Of a stretch of DNA of 64,000 bases, positions 38,061 to 47,419 are shown piece by piece. The stretch spans positions 1-64,000 of the forward strand of contig SVDY01000005.1 in assembly GCA_015057665.1 (NCBI GenBank), read 5' to 3'. Each line of letters starts with the position of its first letter. Within the stretch, counting starts at the first letter, position 1. A program made the translations under genes and the position numbers. Below the pieces are notes generated by a model. The model had not been told where the DNA came from, did no database searches, and worked only from the letters and a program-made list of their open reading frames with translations. Source of the DNA: Lachnospiraceae bacterium. GTDB lineage: Bacteria > Bacillota > Clostridia > Lachnospirales > Lachnospiraceae.

Positions 38061-39722
38061 TTACAGTTCTAATACGGCGCCTCTGTTGCCGGATGTTACC
38101 ATAGTTGCATAACGGGCTACGTAACCTTCTTTAATCTTAGGCTCTCTTGGAGTCCATGCAGCTTTTCTGGCTGCCATCTCTTCCTCGGATACTGCCACAT
38201 TTAAACTGTTGTTTGTAATATCAATCTGAATAAGATCTCCTTCTTCAATAAGGGCAATCGGTCCGCCAACTGCTGCTTCCGGAGACACATGTCCAATGGA
38301 AGCGCCTCTGGATGCACCGGAGAAACGTCCGTCTGTAATGAGTGCCACTTCAGAGCCAAGTCCCATACCCATAATAGCAGATGTAGGATTTAACATTTCT
38401 CTCATACCCGGACCGCCTTTTGGTCCTTCGTAACGGATTACCACCACATCACCGGATTTAATCTGACCGCCTTTAATGGCTGCAATAGCATCTTCTTCAC
38501 AATCAAACACTCTTGCCGGTCCTTCATGTTTCATCATCTCCGGGGCAACTGCAGATGCTTTTACAACTGCTGTATCCGGAGCAAGATTGCCTTTTAAGAT
38601 GGCAATTCCGCCAGTTTCCATATATGGATTTTCAGAAGGACGGATTACTTCAGGATTCTTATTGTAACATCCGCTGATGTTCTCTCCTACTGTTTTACCG
38701 GTTACTGTCATCAAATCCAGATTTAAAAGATTTTTCTTGGATAATTCATTCATAACTGCATATACGCCGCCGGCTTCATTCAGATCTTCCATATAAGTAG
38801 GACCTGCCGGTGCAAGATGACAGAGATTTGGAGTTTTTGCACTGATCTCATTGGCAATATCAAGGTTTAAATCCACTTTTGCTTCATGAGCAATGGCCGG
38901 AAGATGAAGCATGGAGTTTGTAGAACATCCAAGAGCCATATCTACAGTAAGGGCATTTAAGAATGCTTCTTTTGTCATAATATCTCTTGGCTTAATATCT
39001 TTTTCTACCAGTTCCATAATCTTCATGCCTGCATGTTTGGCAAGACGGATTCGTTCAGAATATACGGCAGGAATGGTTCCATTGCCGCGAAGACCCATGC
39101 CGAGTGCTTCTGTCAGACAGTTCATGGAATTAGCTGTATACATACCGGAACAGGAACCGCATGTCGGACATACCTTCTGTTCCATCTCCAGTAATTCTTC
39201 ATCGGACATGAGACCTGCCGCATGTGATCCTACTGCTTCAAACATGCTGGAAAGAGATGTCTTACAGCCTTTGACACGTCCTGCAAGCATAGGACCGCCG
39301 CTGACAAAAATAGTAGGAATGTTAAGACGTGCAGCTGCCATCAAAAGACCAGGCACGTTTTTATCACAGTTTGGAACCATTACAAGACCATCCAGTGCAT
39401 GGGCAGTAGCCATACATTCTGTACTGTCCGCAATCAGTTCTCTTGTGACAAGGGAATATTTCATTCCTTTATGTCCCATGGCAATACCATCGCAGACTGC
39501 GATAGCCGGAAATACAATAGGTGTTCCTCCTGCCATAGCTACGCCTAATTTGGCGGCCTGTACAATCTTATCCAGGTTCATATGTCCCGGAACGATCTCA
39601 TTGTAAGAACTTACAATACCAATCAGTGGACGGTTCATTTCTTCTTCTGTATAGCCAAGGGCATTAAATAAAGATCTGTGAGGAGCCTGCTGAGGTCCCT
39701 TTTTTACCTGATCACTTCTCAT
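38061..39722 (-). CDS. ilvD: dihydroxy-acid dehydratase
   Basis: Iron-sulfur dehydratase of 553 residues in branched-chain amino acid synthesis. Cluster ligands are visible in NCDKNVPG and [26 protein letters not shown] and [10 protein letters not shown] are family signatures. It starts the ilvD-ilvB-asd operon and has a candidate operator over its promoter. ilvC, ilvE and leu genes are not in this window. Confidence 0.97.
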   Translation of the reverse strand: MRSDQVKKGPQQAPHRSLFNALGYTEEEMNRPLIGIVSSYNEIVPGHMNLDKIVQAAKLGVAMAGGTPIVFPAIAVCDGIAMGHKGMKYSLVTRELIADSTECMATAHALDGLVMVPNCDKNVPGLLMAAARLNIPTIFVSGGPMLAGRVKGCKTSLSSMFEAVGSHAAGLMSDEELLEMEQKVCPTCGSCSGMYTANSMNCLTEALGMGLRGNGTIPAVYSERIRLAKHAGMKIMELVEKDIKPRDIMTKEAFLNALTVDMALGCSTNSMLHLPAIAHEAKVDLNLDIANEISAKTPNLCHLAPAGPTYMEDLNEAGGVYAVMNELSKKNLLNLDLMTVTGKTVGENISGCYNKNPEVIRPSENPYMETGGIAILKGNLAPDTAVVKASAVAPEMMKHEGPARVFDCEEDAIAAIKGGQIKSGDVVVIRYEGPKGGPGMREMLNPTSAIMGMGLGSEVALITDGRFSGASRGASIGHVSPEAAVGGPIALIEEGDLIQIDITNNSLNVAVSEEEMAARKAAWTPREPKIKEGYVARYATMVTSGNRGAVLEL

Positions 39723-39799
39723 ACTTTTATCCTTCTTTCTGTAAAATATTTGGGTCTTTCATCAACTGCACTGTTAAAGTGCTGATTTCTATTCATCAT

Positions 39800-39835
39800 A
39801 TCACAAAATATAGTGTACTACAAGCAAATAGTACA
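39800..39835 (-). promoter_or_regulatory. ilvD promoter with operator-like inverted repeat
   Basis: On the minus strand TTGTAG, 17 bases, TATGAT forms a fair promoter. The inverted repeat TGTACTA (39814-39820), eight bases, TAGTACA (39829-39835) covers the -35 region, a position suited to a repressor. I see no T-box or attenuator structure in the leader. Confidence 0.5.
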
Positions 39836-39892
39836 TAAATCCAAAGGAATTTCTCATAGCTTTTCTGTGAACATTTTCCAGATTTATCCAAA

Positions 39893-40984
39893 TCATCTTA
39901 TTTCGTTATGGTTCAGTAAAGCTGTGCTGTATAAAAACAGTACATCTTTATGATTGAAATCAACAAACTGGTCAAGCCTCTGCCAAGGGATATAACGAAT
40001 ATCGATCAAAGTTACTTTCGAATATCCCTCTGCCAGAAGGGGAGCAATACTGCTTCCGAAAGAATCACGAAAGAGAATCAGCTCTTTTTTTGTATTGATT
40101 TCAGGATTGGAAATTGTAATAAGGGACAATGATCCGCTAAGATAGGTTTCATACATATCATTCCCTTCCGCCTTATCCATGTTATATACAGGAATCTGCC
40201 GGTCATTTTCAAAATCATAGACATGATACCGGTCTATAATCGAATTGGTGAGACAGACAATGGAATCTTCTTCCAGAGGAAGTGCCCATTGGCCGCTATA
40301 GACTCCCCGGAAAGGCCGTTCCAGTTCGAGAACATCATATTTCCCTGTGATGCTGCTTCCCATCTGTCTGCTTATTCCTTCCGCAGTATCTGGAAGAGTT
40401 TCCTGTCTCCAATGGGAATCCGTCCGATAATAATCCTCAATGGACAGAGTGTCCGTAATGTCAATATAAGTCATATATGACATCTCATCTTTCATTTGAT
40501 CCATGAAAATGGAATAATCTATGGTAAGTTGTCCATCTTCTCCGGCAAGAAAATAATTCTTATCGGGAATCATGGAAAAATAAACATTTGAACCGCTGTC
40601 TTTCAAATAAGTATCATAAATAGACCGAAATACTTTAGATGCATTCTTCATGGATACTTCATTCATGGGATAAACCATCTCAGCAGCATATCCGGATTCC
40701 ACGTATATATCATTGTTATTCTTTTTCCTGAAAACATACTGTTCTATCCATGCCTTTATACTGCGGAAACTATCCCGGAAAGGAAACTGATCCAGAACAT
40801 AATCCTCAAATTCTGTCATAAACCGGCCGGACTGGATCTGCGACAGGGTAACAGAAGGAAAATCTTTTAAAGGGCGGCGCTCGGAAACGGAAAATTCCTG
40901 ATCCTGATGCATTACAGAGCATAAAAACATGCATGCAAAAAACAAACTAACTATATATGTTATCATTTTATTTTTTCTATTCAT
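39893..40984 (-). CDS. DHHW-family surface protein (SGNH/AlgX-like), O-acylation partner
   Basis: 363 residues with an N-terminal signal-anchor (about residues 8-22), so it faces outside. The catalytic pieces of the SGNH/DHHW group are present: YYRTDSHW near residue 190 (Asp-His) and FRDSFGSS near 310 (Ser). These proteins work with MBOAT acyltransferases to acetylate cell-wall or capsular polymers. It begins 11 bp after the MBOAT gene. The polymer modified here is not known. Confidence 0.85.
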   Translation of the reverse strand: MNRKNKMITYIVSLFFACMFLCSVMHQDQEFSVSERRPLKDFPSVTLSQIQSGRFMTEFEDYVLDQFPFRDSFRSIKAWIEQYVFRKKNNNDIYVESGYAAEMVYPMNEVSMKNASKVFRSIYDTYLKDSGSNVYFSMIPDKNYFLAGEDGQLTIDYSIFMDQMKDEMSYMTYIDITDTLSIEDYYRTDSHWRQETLPDTAEGISRQMGSSITGKYDVLELERPFRGVYSGQWALPLEEDSIVCLTNSIIDRYHVYDFENDRQIPVYNMDKAEGNDMYETYLSGSLSLITISNPEINTKKELILFRDSFGSSIAPLLAEGYSKVTLIDIRYIPWQRLDQFVDFNHKDVLFLYSTALLNHNEIR

Positions 40985-40995
40985 ACCGCTCCTTT

Positions 40996-42402
40996 CTAGA
41001 ATCTGAAATAGAGAAACGGATTAAAAGATCCGTCCACCAGATAAGCTGTTACAATAAGAAGAAGGATTAAGATTCCCATACTTTCCGCCACTTCAAACAG
41101 CTTATTATCACGAAAAGACTCTTTTACTCTCATATATATTTTCTTTCCATATGGTAAAGAAGCGCCACAGGCTGTCAAAATCAGCAGACCATAATGACGG
41201 AGATAATATAACAATTCTTTTGAAATCACTGGAAGACCTGCTCCGCCAAACATGGCTTTCAAATAATACACCAATCTTCCGCTGTCTGTGCCATCAAAAA
41301 TGACAAAACTGATTACAATGAAAAACAACACATAGATATGGTTCCATATCCTTGCTCTTTTTAAATATCCGCCAAGCCAGAATTTCTCAATTACTAACAA
41401 AACTCCAAAATATAATCCCCATAAGATGAAATTCCATCCGGCTCCATGCCAGAATCCGGTGAGAAACCATACGATAAAAATATTGAAACAAAATCGTCCC
41501 ATAGGAACCCGGTTCCCACCGAGAGGAATATAAACATAATCTCTGAACCAGGAACCAAGAGACATATGCCATCTTCTCCAGAATTCACTTATGCTTCCGG
41601 ATATATAAGGATAATTGAAATTTTCAATAAAGTGAAAACCAAGCATTTTTCCAAGTCCTATAGCCATATCAGAATAACCGGAAAAATCAAAGTAAATATG
41701 AAGGGCATAACAGATACCGTATAGCCAAAGATAGGCTACAGATAAGTCCGAAGACCCCTTGACAATTTCACAAAATTCTCCTAACGGATTGGCAAGAAGA
41801 ACTTTTTTTGACAGGCCAAGAACAAATCTGCTGATCCCATTCCCAAAATGATAGAAATGGATTTGTCTATGGTCTAATTGTTTCTCAATATCTGTATAAC
41901 GAACGATAGGTCCCGCAATCAGCTGTGGAAACATGGAAATATACAGGGCAAACGAAATGATGTTCTTTTTGGCACCTGCATCACCCCGGTATACATCCAC
42001 CAGATAACTTATAATCTGAAATGTATAAAAGCTGATTCCAATTGGCAGTCCGATTCCCGGAAGAGGCAGATTCATCCCAGTCAGCTGATTTAGGTTTAAC
42101 ATAAAAAAATCAGCATATTTGAACACACCAAGATAACCCACACTGCCTGCAACAGCCAGGATAAAAATCCATCTTCCCTTTGTGCTTTTTTTGTATGTTT
42201 CTATCAAAATTCCTGCTATATAGGCCAATACAATGGCAAGGATCATCCATAAGACAAATACAGGTTCTCCCCACCCATAAAAGAACAAACTAGCCAGAAG
42301 AAGCCATAAATTTTTTAAAGATCCCGGCAGCAGATAATACAAAAAAAGCACAACGGGAAGAAAATAGTATAAGAAAGTTATACTTGAAAATAACATACTC
42401 AT
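40996..42402 (-). CDS. MBOAT-family membrane O-acyltransferase (AlgI/DltB-like)
   Basis: 468 residues with about ten membrane segments. MBOAT features include GISFYTFQIISYLVDVYRG, the conserved WRRWHMSLGSWFRDYVYIPLGG block and FLTGFWHGAGWNFILWG with the catalytic histidine. It moves acyl groups across the membrane to an outer acceptor, here presumably helped by the adjacent DHHW protein. The two genes form an operon, with a small lipoprotein gene just upstream. Confidence 0.94.
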   Translation of the reverse strand: MSMLFSSITFLYYFLPVVLFLYYLLPGSLKNLWLLLASLFFYGWGEPVFVLWMILAIVLAYIAGILIETYKKSTKGRWIFILAVAGSVGYLGVFKYADFFMLNLNQLTGMNLPLPGIGLPIGISFYTFQIISYLVDVYRGDAGAKKNIISFALYISMFPQLIAGPIVRYTDIEKQLDHRQIHFYHFGNGISRFVLGLSKKVLLANPLGEFCEIVKGSSDLSVAYLWLYGICYALHIYFDFSGYSDMAIGLGKMLGFHFIENFNYPYISGSISEFWRRWHMSLGSWFRDYVYIPLGGNRVPMGRFCFNIFIVWFLTGFWHGAGWNFILWGLYFGVLLVIEKFWLGGYLKRARIWNHIYVLFFIVISFVIFDGTDSGRLVYYLKAMFGGAGLPVISKELLYYLRHYGLLILTACGASLPYGKKIYMRVKESFRDNKLFEVAESMGILILLLIVTAYLVDGSFNPFLYFRF

Positions 42403-42452
42403 TCCTCCGTGTGCTTTTTCATGGCTATAAAGCCCTATTATTCAACTTGTGT

Positions 42453-43016
42453 TTATACGAGGCTTTCCTCAATGATAACTTCCGCACCATCGTAAGAAGC
42501 TGTAAGTTTTGTCTTAAATGTTTCAATAATCTCTGCGTTGCCAAACGCTGCAACAACATGAGCATCAGACAATGTTACGATGATAAGAGTATCAGGGAAT
42601 CCGCACATCCACTGTCTGTTCATAATGCTGTCTTTTAATGCAGTAGTAAATGTCTCCATATCAGCGCCATCCTTTAACTGATAAGAACCGCATGTAAAAG
42701 TATTTGCATTCATCATATGCATAAGAGAAGCTGCATTGTCAATATTCTCTGCAATACTTGCAGGAACACCCAGTGTTGCGTCAAGAGCTTCAAGGTCTGC
42801 TAAAGCAAATGCACCAGGAGCATCCATAACTGAGTTTTCCATATCTCCACCTGCTGCAGGGAACTTTTCATCATCCCCGTAAGTTTCCCATACTGTATTG
42901 AGAACTGTTACTGCATCCGCATCTAATTTGGTATTGTTATCTTTGCTGCCGCCTCCGCAAGCTGTAAGAGAAAACATCATAACAGCTACCATCATAATAG
43001 AAATAAACTTTTTCAT
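42453..43016 (-). CDS. small lipoprotein, function unknown
   Basis: 187 residues from an ATG after AAAGGA. The signal peptide ends FSLTACGGG, a standard lipobox. The mature part has an Ala/Asp/Met-rich composition with no known motif; it could be a DUF4358-type protein, a kind often placed beside MBOAT genes, but I am not sure. A frame extension upstream runs through a 15-bp tandem repeat and has no ribosome binding site. It lies just upstream of the MBOAT/DHHW pair in the same direction. Confidence 0.7.
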   Translation of the reverse strand: MKKFISIMMVAVMMFSLTACGGGSKDNNTKLDADAVTVLNTVWETYGDDEKFPAAGGDMENSVMDAPGAFALADLEALDATLGVPASIAENIDNAASLMHMMNANTFTCGSYQLKDGADMETFTTALKDSIMNRQWMCGFPDTLIIVTLSDAHVVAAFGNAEIIETFKTKLTASYDGAEVIIEESLV

Positions 43017-43040
43017 TCTTTGTTTCCTTTCATACAAATG

Positions 43041-43090
43041 TTCTTTGATACAAGTATTCTTGATACAAGCTTTCTTGATACAAGCTTTCT
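43041..43090. repeat. 15-bp tandem repeat upstream of the lipoprotein start
   Basis: TTCTTGATACAAGCT repeats three times (first copy has one extra base and one change), ending 25 bases upstream of the lipoprotein start. Because the unit is 15 bp it keeps frame with the gene and would encode repeated KKACI units if translated. Confidence 0.85.
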
Positions 43091-43221
43091 TTAAAAATTG
43101 ATATCCTTCATCCCTTAAGTACCCTGTCGGCACAAGGATTTATATAGTATACCAGATTACATTCGAAATATCCAGTCTTTTTAAAATAAAGTGTCTATGT
43201 TTAAACTAAAGTATCTATGTT

Positions 43222-43902
43222 TTATGATAATTCTTCAATATAAAGAATACCCTCAGTTTCAGAGAGCTGATGGATCAACTTGGTGTGACTCTGTTTTGTG
43301 TCGAGTTTTAAAGTCATGAATGCAATAATACCGCCTTTTGTTCCCTGTCTCGGCTTAGATACCTGGATATCATCGACTCTGATCTTACGGGAATGACACT
43401 CTTCAATCAAAGCATTCAATGCTTCATTGGTCTCAACACTTACGTAAAGTCTTAAGACTTTGGACTTCTTTAAAATCTTACGTTCCACATCTTTAAATAC
43501 AGTCATAATAAACAGAATGGCTGCACCTACTGCAATAGCACCTTCATAGAATCCAATTCCGATTGCAAGACCAATACATGCCGCAGACCAAAGACCGGCT
43601 GCCGTTGTCAAACCTTTGATCTTGTTATTCCCGGTAACCATAATGGTTCCGGCGCCAAGGAAACCGATACCGCTGATTACCTGTGCTCCAAGTCTGGTAG
43701 GATCACCGGAATTAAACATATTAAAAATATACTGATTCGTCAGCATAACAAGGCAGGCGCCAAGACATACTACCATATAAGTTCTGGAACCGACTGGCTG
43801 ATTTTTAACCATTCGTTCCGTACCAATAATTCCTCCGATTACCATTGCAAGAATCACACGTATTACAATGGATATAAGATTCAATTCTCTTAATAACTCC
43901 AT
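43222..43902 (-). CDS. MgtC/SapB family membrane protein
   Basis: 226 residues from an ATG behind AAGGAGAG. The N-terminal half has four to five membrane segments with the conserved GGIIGTERM, PVGSRTYMVVCLGACLVM, and GAGTIM motifs of MgtC. The C-terminal ~75 residues form a cytoplasmic ACT-like domain. Members of the family help adaptation to low magnesium or affect the membrane ATPase; the role in this organism is not known. Single gene with its own leader. Confidence 0.92.
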   Translation of the reverse strand: MELLRELNLISIVIRVILAMVIGGIIGTERMVKNQPVGSRTYMVVCLGACLVMLTNQYIFNMFNSGDPTRLGAQVISGIGFLGAGTIMVTGNNKIKGLTTAAGLWSAACIGLAIGIGFYEGAIAVGAAILFIMTVFKDVERKILKKSKVLRLYVSVETNEALNALIEECHSRKIRVDDIQVSKPRQGTKGGIIAFMTLKLDTKQSHTKLIHQLSETEGILYIEELS

Positions 43903-44003
43903 GACTCTCCTTCTTTCCACTCCATTTACATCTTAATTTTTGTATATTTTTACAATATTTATTCTATTATAATAGTCTATTTTGTAAGATGTGTCAACTA
44001 AAG

Positions 44004-44744
44004 TTAAATAAACAGCCTCTTCTTACCTTCTTCACAAAACCGGCTCATCTTACCATCAGATATAAGATAGGATTCCCCGTAGATTTCTGCCATTCCATCA
44101 TATACCATGACATAACTTCCATCTACAAGTACAATAAATCTTTGTCCAAAACTGTCCTCAAAAGTAATATCTTCAAACAGCCTTCTTCCGTCCAGATAAT
44201 TGTCTTTTACTCTCTGGTAATGAGGAAGTACATTTACACTGCATAATCCCAGGCCCACTGTAAAACGCTCAAATCCCGGATCTATAGATTCCCCTTCTTC
44301 TTCCGGCTGAACATAAACAATATCTGCAGCATTCATGGAACCGGCACTGATTCCCATTACGATTCCCTGAAAATGTTTCATCTTTTCCCGAAGACCTAGA
44401 TATTTAAAATAAGCATTCTGCGTAGGAACGTGCCCTCCTGCCAGCATAATAAAATCCGAATCATCCACGAATTCCTGAATATGCTCATCATTTCTTGCAT
44501 CCACCATGATCAGTTTTTCAAAAGTCAGGCCATGATACGTAAATGCCTTCTCAAAGGTATCTCTCATCTCATCATTTAAAGACAGATTGCATGGATAAGC
44601 GGCAATGATAATTCCTACAGAATTTGGTTTCCACCATCTTCTCATGTTATCTGTAAATTCATTCCGGCAGTCTAAGATACAAGGCATAGATAAGCCTTTC
44701 GGAACATTATCGTCACAGGGACTGCTTGTCAGAAATACTACCAT
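44004..44744 (-). CDS. peptidase S51 family protein (peptidase E/cyanophycinase-like)
   Basis: 246 residues. The nucleophile serine is in VMGISAGSMNAAD, the S51 nucleophile elbow; AGGHVPTQNAYFKYLGL follows the family pattern, and HYQRVKDNY may supply the histidine. Cytoplasmic (no signal). Peptidase E cleaves Asp-X dipeptides; cyanophycinase degrades cyanophycin. The exact substrate cannot be read from sequence. Its start overlaps the ribosome-binding end of the small gene upstream, so the two are translationally linked. Confidence 0.85.
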   Translation of the reverse strand: MVVFLTSSPCDDNVPKGLSMPCILDCRNEFTDNMRRWWKPNSVGIIIAAYPCNLSLNDEMRDTFEKAFTYHGLTFEKLIMVDARNDEHIQEFVDDSDFIMLAGGHVPTQNAYFKYLGLREKMKHFQGIVMGISAGSMNAADIVYVQPEEEGESIDPGFERFTVGLGLCSVNVLPHYQRVKDNYLDGRRLFEDITFEDSFGQRFIVLVDGSYVMVYDGMAEIYGESYLISDGKMSRFCEEGKKRLFI

Positions 44745-44745
44745 C

Positions 44746-44919
44746 CTATTCTCCCTTTTGATTCTCTGCTTCTTTTAACAGAGCTTCTAAAAACGCTCTC
44801 TCTTCTTCTTCCAATTCTGTACTTTCCAGAAGTTCAAGGTCAATTGTAATATCATAATATTTGCCGGATTCTTCATCATAGACAGTTACTACCAGATTTG
44901 TCTTTTTGTTTTCTTCCAT
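44746..44919 (-). CDS. small acidic protein (57 aa), coupled to the S51 peptidase
   Basis: An open frame of 57 residues starting MEENKKTNLVVTVYDEE behind AGGAGA. Its last codons contain the GGAG used by the next gene, whose ATG begins two bases after the TAG, so translation of both is coupled. The first half reads like a small beta domain and the second is an acidic helix rich in Glu and Leu. Family not recognised; a DUF1292-type protein is one possibility. Confidence 0.65.
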   Translation of the reverse strand: MEENKKTNLVVTVYDEESGKYYDITIDLELLESTELEEEERAFLEALLKEAENQKGE

Positions 44920-44986
44920 CTTATGTGTTCTCCTGTTATTGAAACTCTCCCTCTCGGGCTTTTTATAAATAATATGTTATCTATAG

Positions 44987-45017
44987 AAAAAAAGCCGAAG
45001 CACAAGCTTCGGCTTAT
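44987..45017 (-). terminator. terminator after tRNA-Trp
   Basis: On the minus strand AAGCCGAAGC and GCTTCGGCTT pair around a 4-base loop and run straight into a T-tract, 4 bases after the end of the tRNA. Confidence 0.9.
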
Positions 45018-45020
45018 CAG

Positions 45021-45091
45021 CAGGGGTGGAGGGGATCGAACCCCCGTTTACAGTTTTGGAGACTGTTGCTCTACCGCTGAACTACACCCCT
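45021..45091 (-). tRNA. tRNA-Trp (anticodon CCA)
   Basis: The cloverleaf closes fully: acceptor AGGGGTG/CACCCCT (7 bp), D-arm GTTC/GAGC, anticodon arm ACAGT-CTCCAAA-ACTGT with CCA anticodon, and T-arm GGGGG-TTCGATC-CCCTC with one G-U pair. The discriminator base is G, as in bacterial tRNA-Trp. The CCA end is not encoded. Stand-alone gene with its own terminator. Confidence 0.95.
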
Positions 45092-45203
45092 ATATTCTAT
45101 TTGCCAAGTCATCAACGACTCAACAATGATTATTATACATATGAGCTTCCCTTTTGTCAACAACTATTTCAAAAAATTATTAATATTTTTTAAATAATTC
45201 AAA

Positions 45204-45944
45204 CTACTGAAACAAAAGCATACAAATCCCCATTAATACAGGCTGATGTATCATATATATGATTAAACTGTGCTTTCCAAACCAGCTGAAAAAAGGGATT
45301 TTCGGTTCCAGCAGACGTTTGAGCCACTCTGCTTTCTTCAAATAAAAGCTAAAGCAGTATCCTGTCAGGAATAAGAAAAACCAGGGAAGAATCGGAAAAT
45401 AATCAGAGGAATAAAAACCTGCGTAAGGAAAACCAAAAGGAACAAGCCATTTTATCTTATAAAGTGCAAATGTAACTGCGTATAAGATAGTATCTCCGAT
45501 ACCAAGATAACCCTTTGTCACATTGCGGAATAACACAAACAGGAACAAACTTATCACGGCTGTCAGCAGCCATGTTTTTTCGTTCACTATCTTTTTAAAA
45601 GGTATCAGTAATAGTAAAGAACATCCCAGAAGATTTAATATTCCAAAATATACTGCGGCTTGAGGACTGAACACTACAGTTACAACAGTTATAATCAGAC
45701 CGCATAGATTCAGCAGAATTCCTCTCTTCCATAAGTTTCTGCTAAAGGATGCACATAAGCCGCAGATCAGAATAAATGAAATACAGATGGATTGCTGCCA
45801 GATATAACCGAAGGGATTTGAAAGCCATCCCGGATAGCGTCTATAGAGAATAAAGACATCATAACTGAAATGATATCCAATCATGCTGAGTATGGTTAAC
45901 CCGCGATATGCATCTAATAATTCATAACGTCTTTTTTTCTCCAT
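45204..45944 (-). CDS. DUF1624/HGSNAT-catalytic-type membrane protein
   Basis: 246 residues with seven or so membrane segments. The opening RYELLDAYRGLTILSMIGYHF matches the DUF1624 (heparan-alpha-glucosaminide N-acetyltransferase catalytic domain) start with its Asp-x-x-Arg-Gly and His. FPILPWFFLFLTGYCF and WFGKHSLIIYMIHQPVL are also typical. It probably transfers acyl groups across the membrane; acceptor unknown. Single gene between tRNA-Trp and radA. Confidence 0.85.
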   Translation of the reverse strand: MEKKRRYELLDAYRGLTILSMIGYHFSYDVFILYRRYPGWLSNPFGYIWQQSICISFILICGLCASFSRNLWKRGILLNLCGLIITVVTVVFSPQAAVYFGILNLLGCSLLLLIPFKKIVNEKTWLLTAVISLFLFVLFRNVTKGYLGIGDTILYAVTFALYKIKWLVPFGFPYAGFYSSDYFPILPWFFLFLTGYCFSFYLKKAEWLKRLLEPKIPFFSWFGKHSLIIYMIHQPVLMGICMLLFQ

Positions 45945-46037
45945 GATGTTGCTGCTCCTTCATTATACTTATAAATAGTTATAAATTCGATTTTATACGA
46001 AATACAGGATTCCTGCTTTCATATCATCCTGTCATTT

Positions 46038-47405
46038 CTAAAGATGCTTCAAGGCATCATATACATTGGTTACACCTACAAGATCCATTCCCAGTTTCTC
46101 CGGTTCTATCATACCTTCCATGTTACTGTAAGGGAGAATACAGCGTTTAAATCCCATCTTCTTCGCTTCACGGATTCTTAGTTCTGCCTGGAAAACGCCT
46201 CGAATCTCTCCTGTCAGACCGACTTCTCCAAATACAATAGTCTTAGAATCCAAAGCCTTGTTCTTATAGCTGGATGCAATGGCCATTATAATACCTAAGT
46301 CCATGGCTGGTTCTGTAATCTTCATGCCGCCTGTCAGGTTCACATAAGCGTCACAACCGCCAAGATGGAGTCCTGCCTTCTTTTCCAACACTGCCATCAG
46401 AAGGCTTACTCTGTTGAAATCGATTCCTACAGCTGTTCTTTTGGGAAGCTGGAAACTAGTCGGTGTAACAAGAGCCTGAATTTCCAAAAGAATCGGTCTG
46501 GTTCCTTCCATGGAACAGACTACCGCAGACCCGGATGCATCCAAAGGTCTTCCACTGAGCATAAATGCAGATGGATTCTGAACCTCTATCAGTCCTTCTT
46601 TTCTCATTTCAAACACACCGATTTCATTGGTAGAACCAAATCGATTCTTAACGCCTCTTAAGATACGGTAAGAGGCATGACGTTCTCCTTCAAAGTAAAG
46701 AACTGTATCCACCATATGCTCTAAAGTTCTTGGGCCTGCTACTACCCCTTCTTTTGTCACATGGCCAACAATGAAAATGGCTGTATTTTTCTTTTTTGCC
46801 AAAACCATCAAACGCCCTGTAATCTCACGAACCTGAGAAATGCTTCCTGGCGCCGAACTGATTTCTTCACTGCACATGGTCTGAATTGAATCAATGACAA
46901 CCATCTCCGGTTCAGAATTCTCAATTGCAGATTCAATCAGTTCCATATCCGTCTCACACAGGAGATACAACTCTTTTTCAAAAGTCCCAAGACGTTCTGC
47001 ACGCATACGGATCTGCCGGAGAGACTCCTCCCCTGAAATATATAATACTTTTCTTCCTGCATTACTCATATTTCTGCATATCTGAAGAAGAAGTGTTGAT
47101 TTGCCGATTCCCGGATCACCGCCCACTAAAGATAAAGAACCTTTCACGATTCCTCCTCCAAGTACCCGGTCCAACTCCTCCATACCCGTGGTCAGACGTT
47201 CCTCTTCCTTTGTGGAAATATCAAAAAGACGGGTGGGAACGTTCCCACCCGCACACTTGCTTTTTTCCTTTGTCTTTGCAGACACGGTGACTTTCTCTTC
47301 CACAAAGGTGTTCCATCTTCTGCAGCCCGGGCACTGCCCAAGCCATTTGGCTGATTCATAGCCGCATTCCTGGCAGAAATACATGGTCTTTGCCTTTGAT
47401 GCCAT
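46038..47405 (-). CDS. radA: DNA repair protein RadA
   Basis: 455 residues. N-terminal zinc finger with C11, C14, C25 and C28; Walker A GDPGIGKST at about 96-104; the RadA-specific KNRFGST motif near residue 253; C-terminal Lon-like domain. It drives branch migration of recombination intermediates. It lies downstream of clpC with one small gene between, a typical Firmicute neighbourhood (clpC-radA). Confidence 0.97.
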   Translation of the reverse strand: MASKAKTMYFCQECGYESAKWLGQCPGCRRWNTFVEEKVTVSAKTKEKSKCAGGNVPTRLFDISTKEEERLTTGMEELDRVLGGGIVKGSLSLVGGDPGIGKSTLLLQICRNMSNAGRKVLYISGEESLRQIRMRAERLGTFEKELYLLCETDMELIESAIENSEPEMVVIDSIQTMCSEEISSAPGSISQVREITGRLMVLAKKKNTAIFIVGHVTKEGVVAGPRTLEHMVDTVLYFEGERHASYRILRGVKNRFGSTNEIGVFEMRKEGLIEVQNPSAFMLSGRPLDASGSAVVCSMEGTRPILLEIQALVTPTSFQLPKRTAVGIDFNRVSLLMAVLEKKAGLHLGGCDAYVNLTGGMKITEPAMDLGIIMAIASSYKNKALDSKTIVFGEVGLTGEIRGVFQAELRIREAKKMGFKRCILPYSNMEGMIEPEKLGMDLVGVTNVYDALKHL

Positions 47406-47419
47406 AGATAGATCCTCCG

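Noticed and set aside
38911-39606. A 231-residue frame opposite ilvD
   Set aside because: Antisense to a clear ilvD gene, with no start signal and no recognisable product.
39723-39892. T-box riboswitch in the ilvD leader
   Set aside because: No T-box sequence or specifier stem-loop with a terminator is visible; only a small hairpin and an operator-like repeat.
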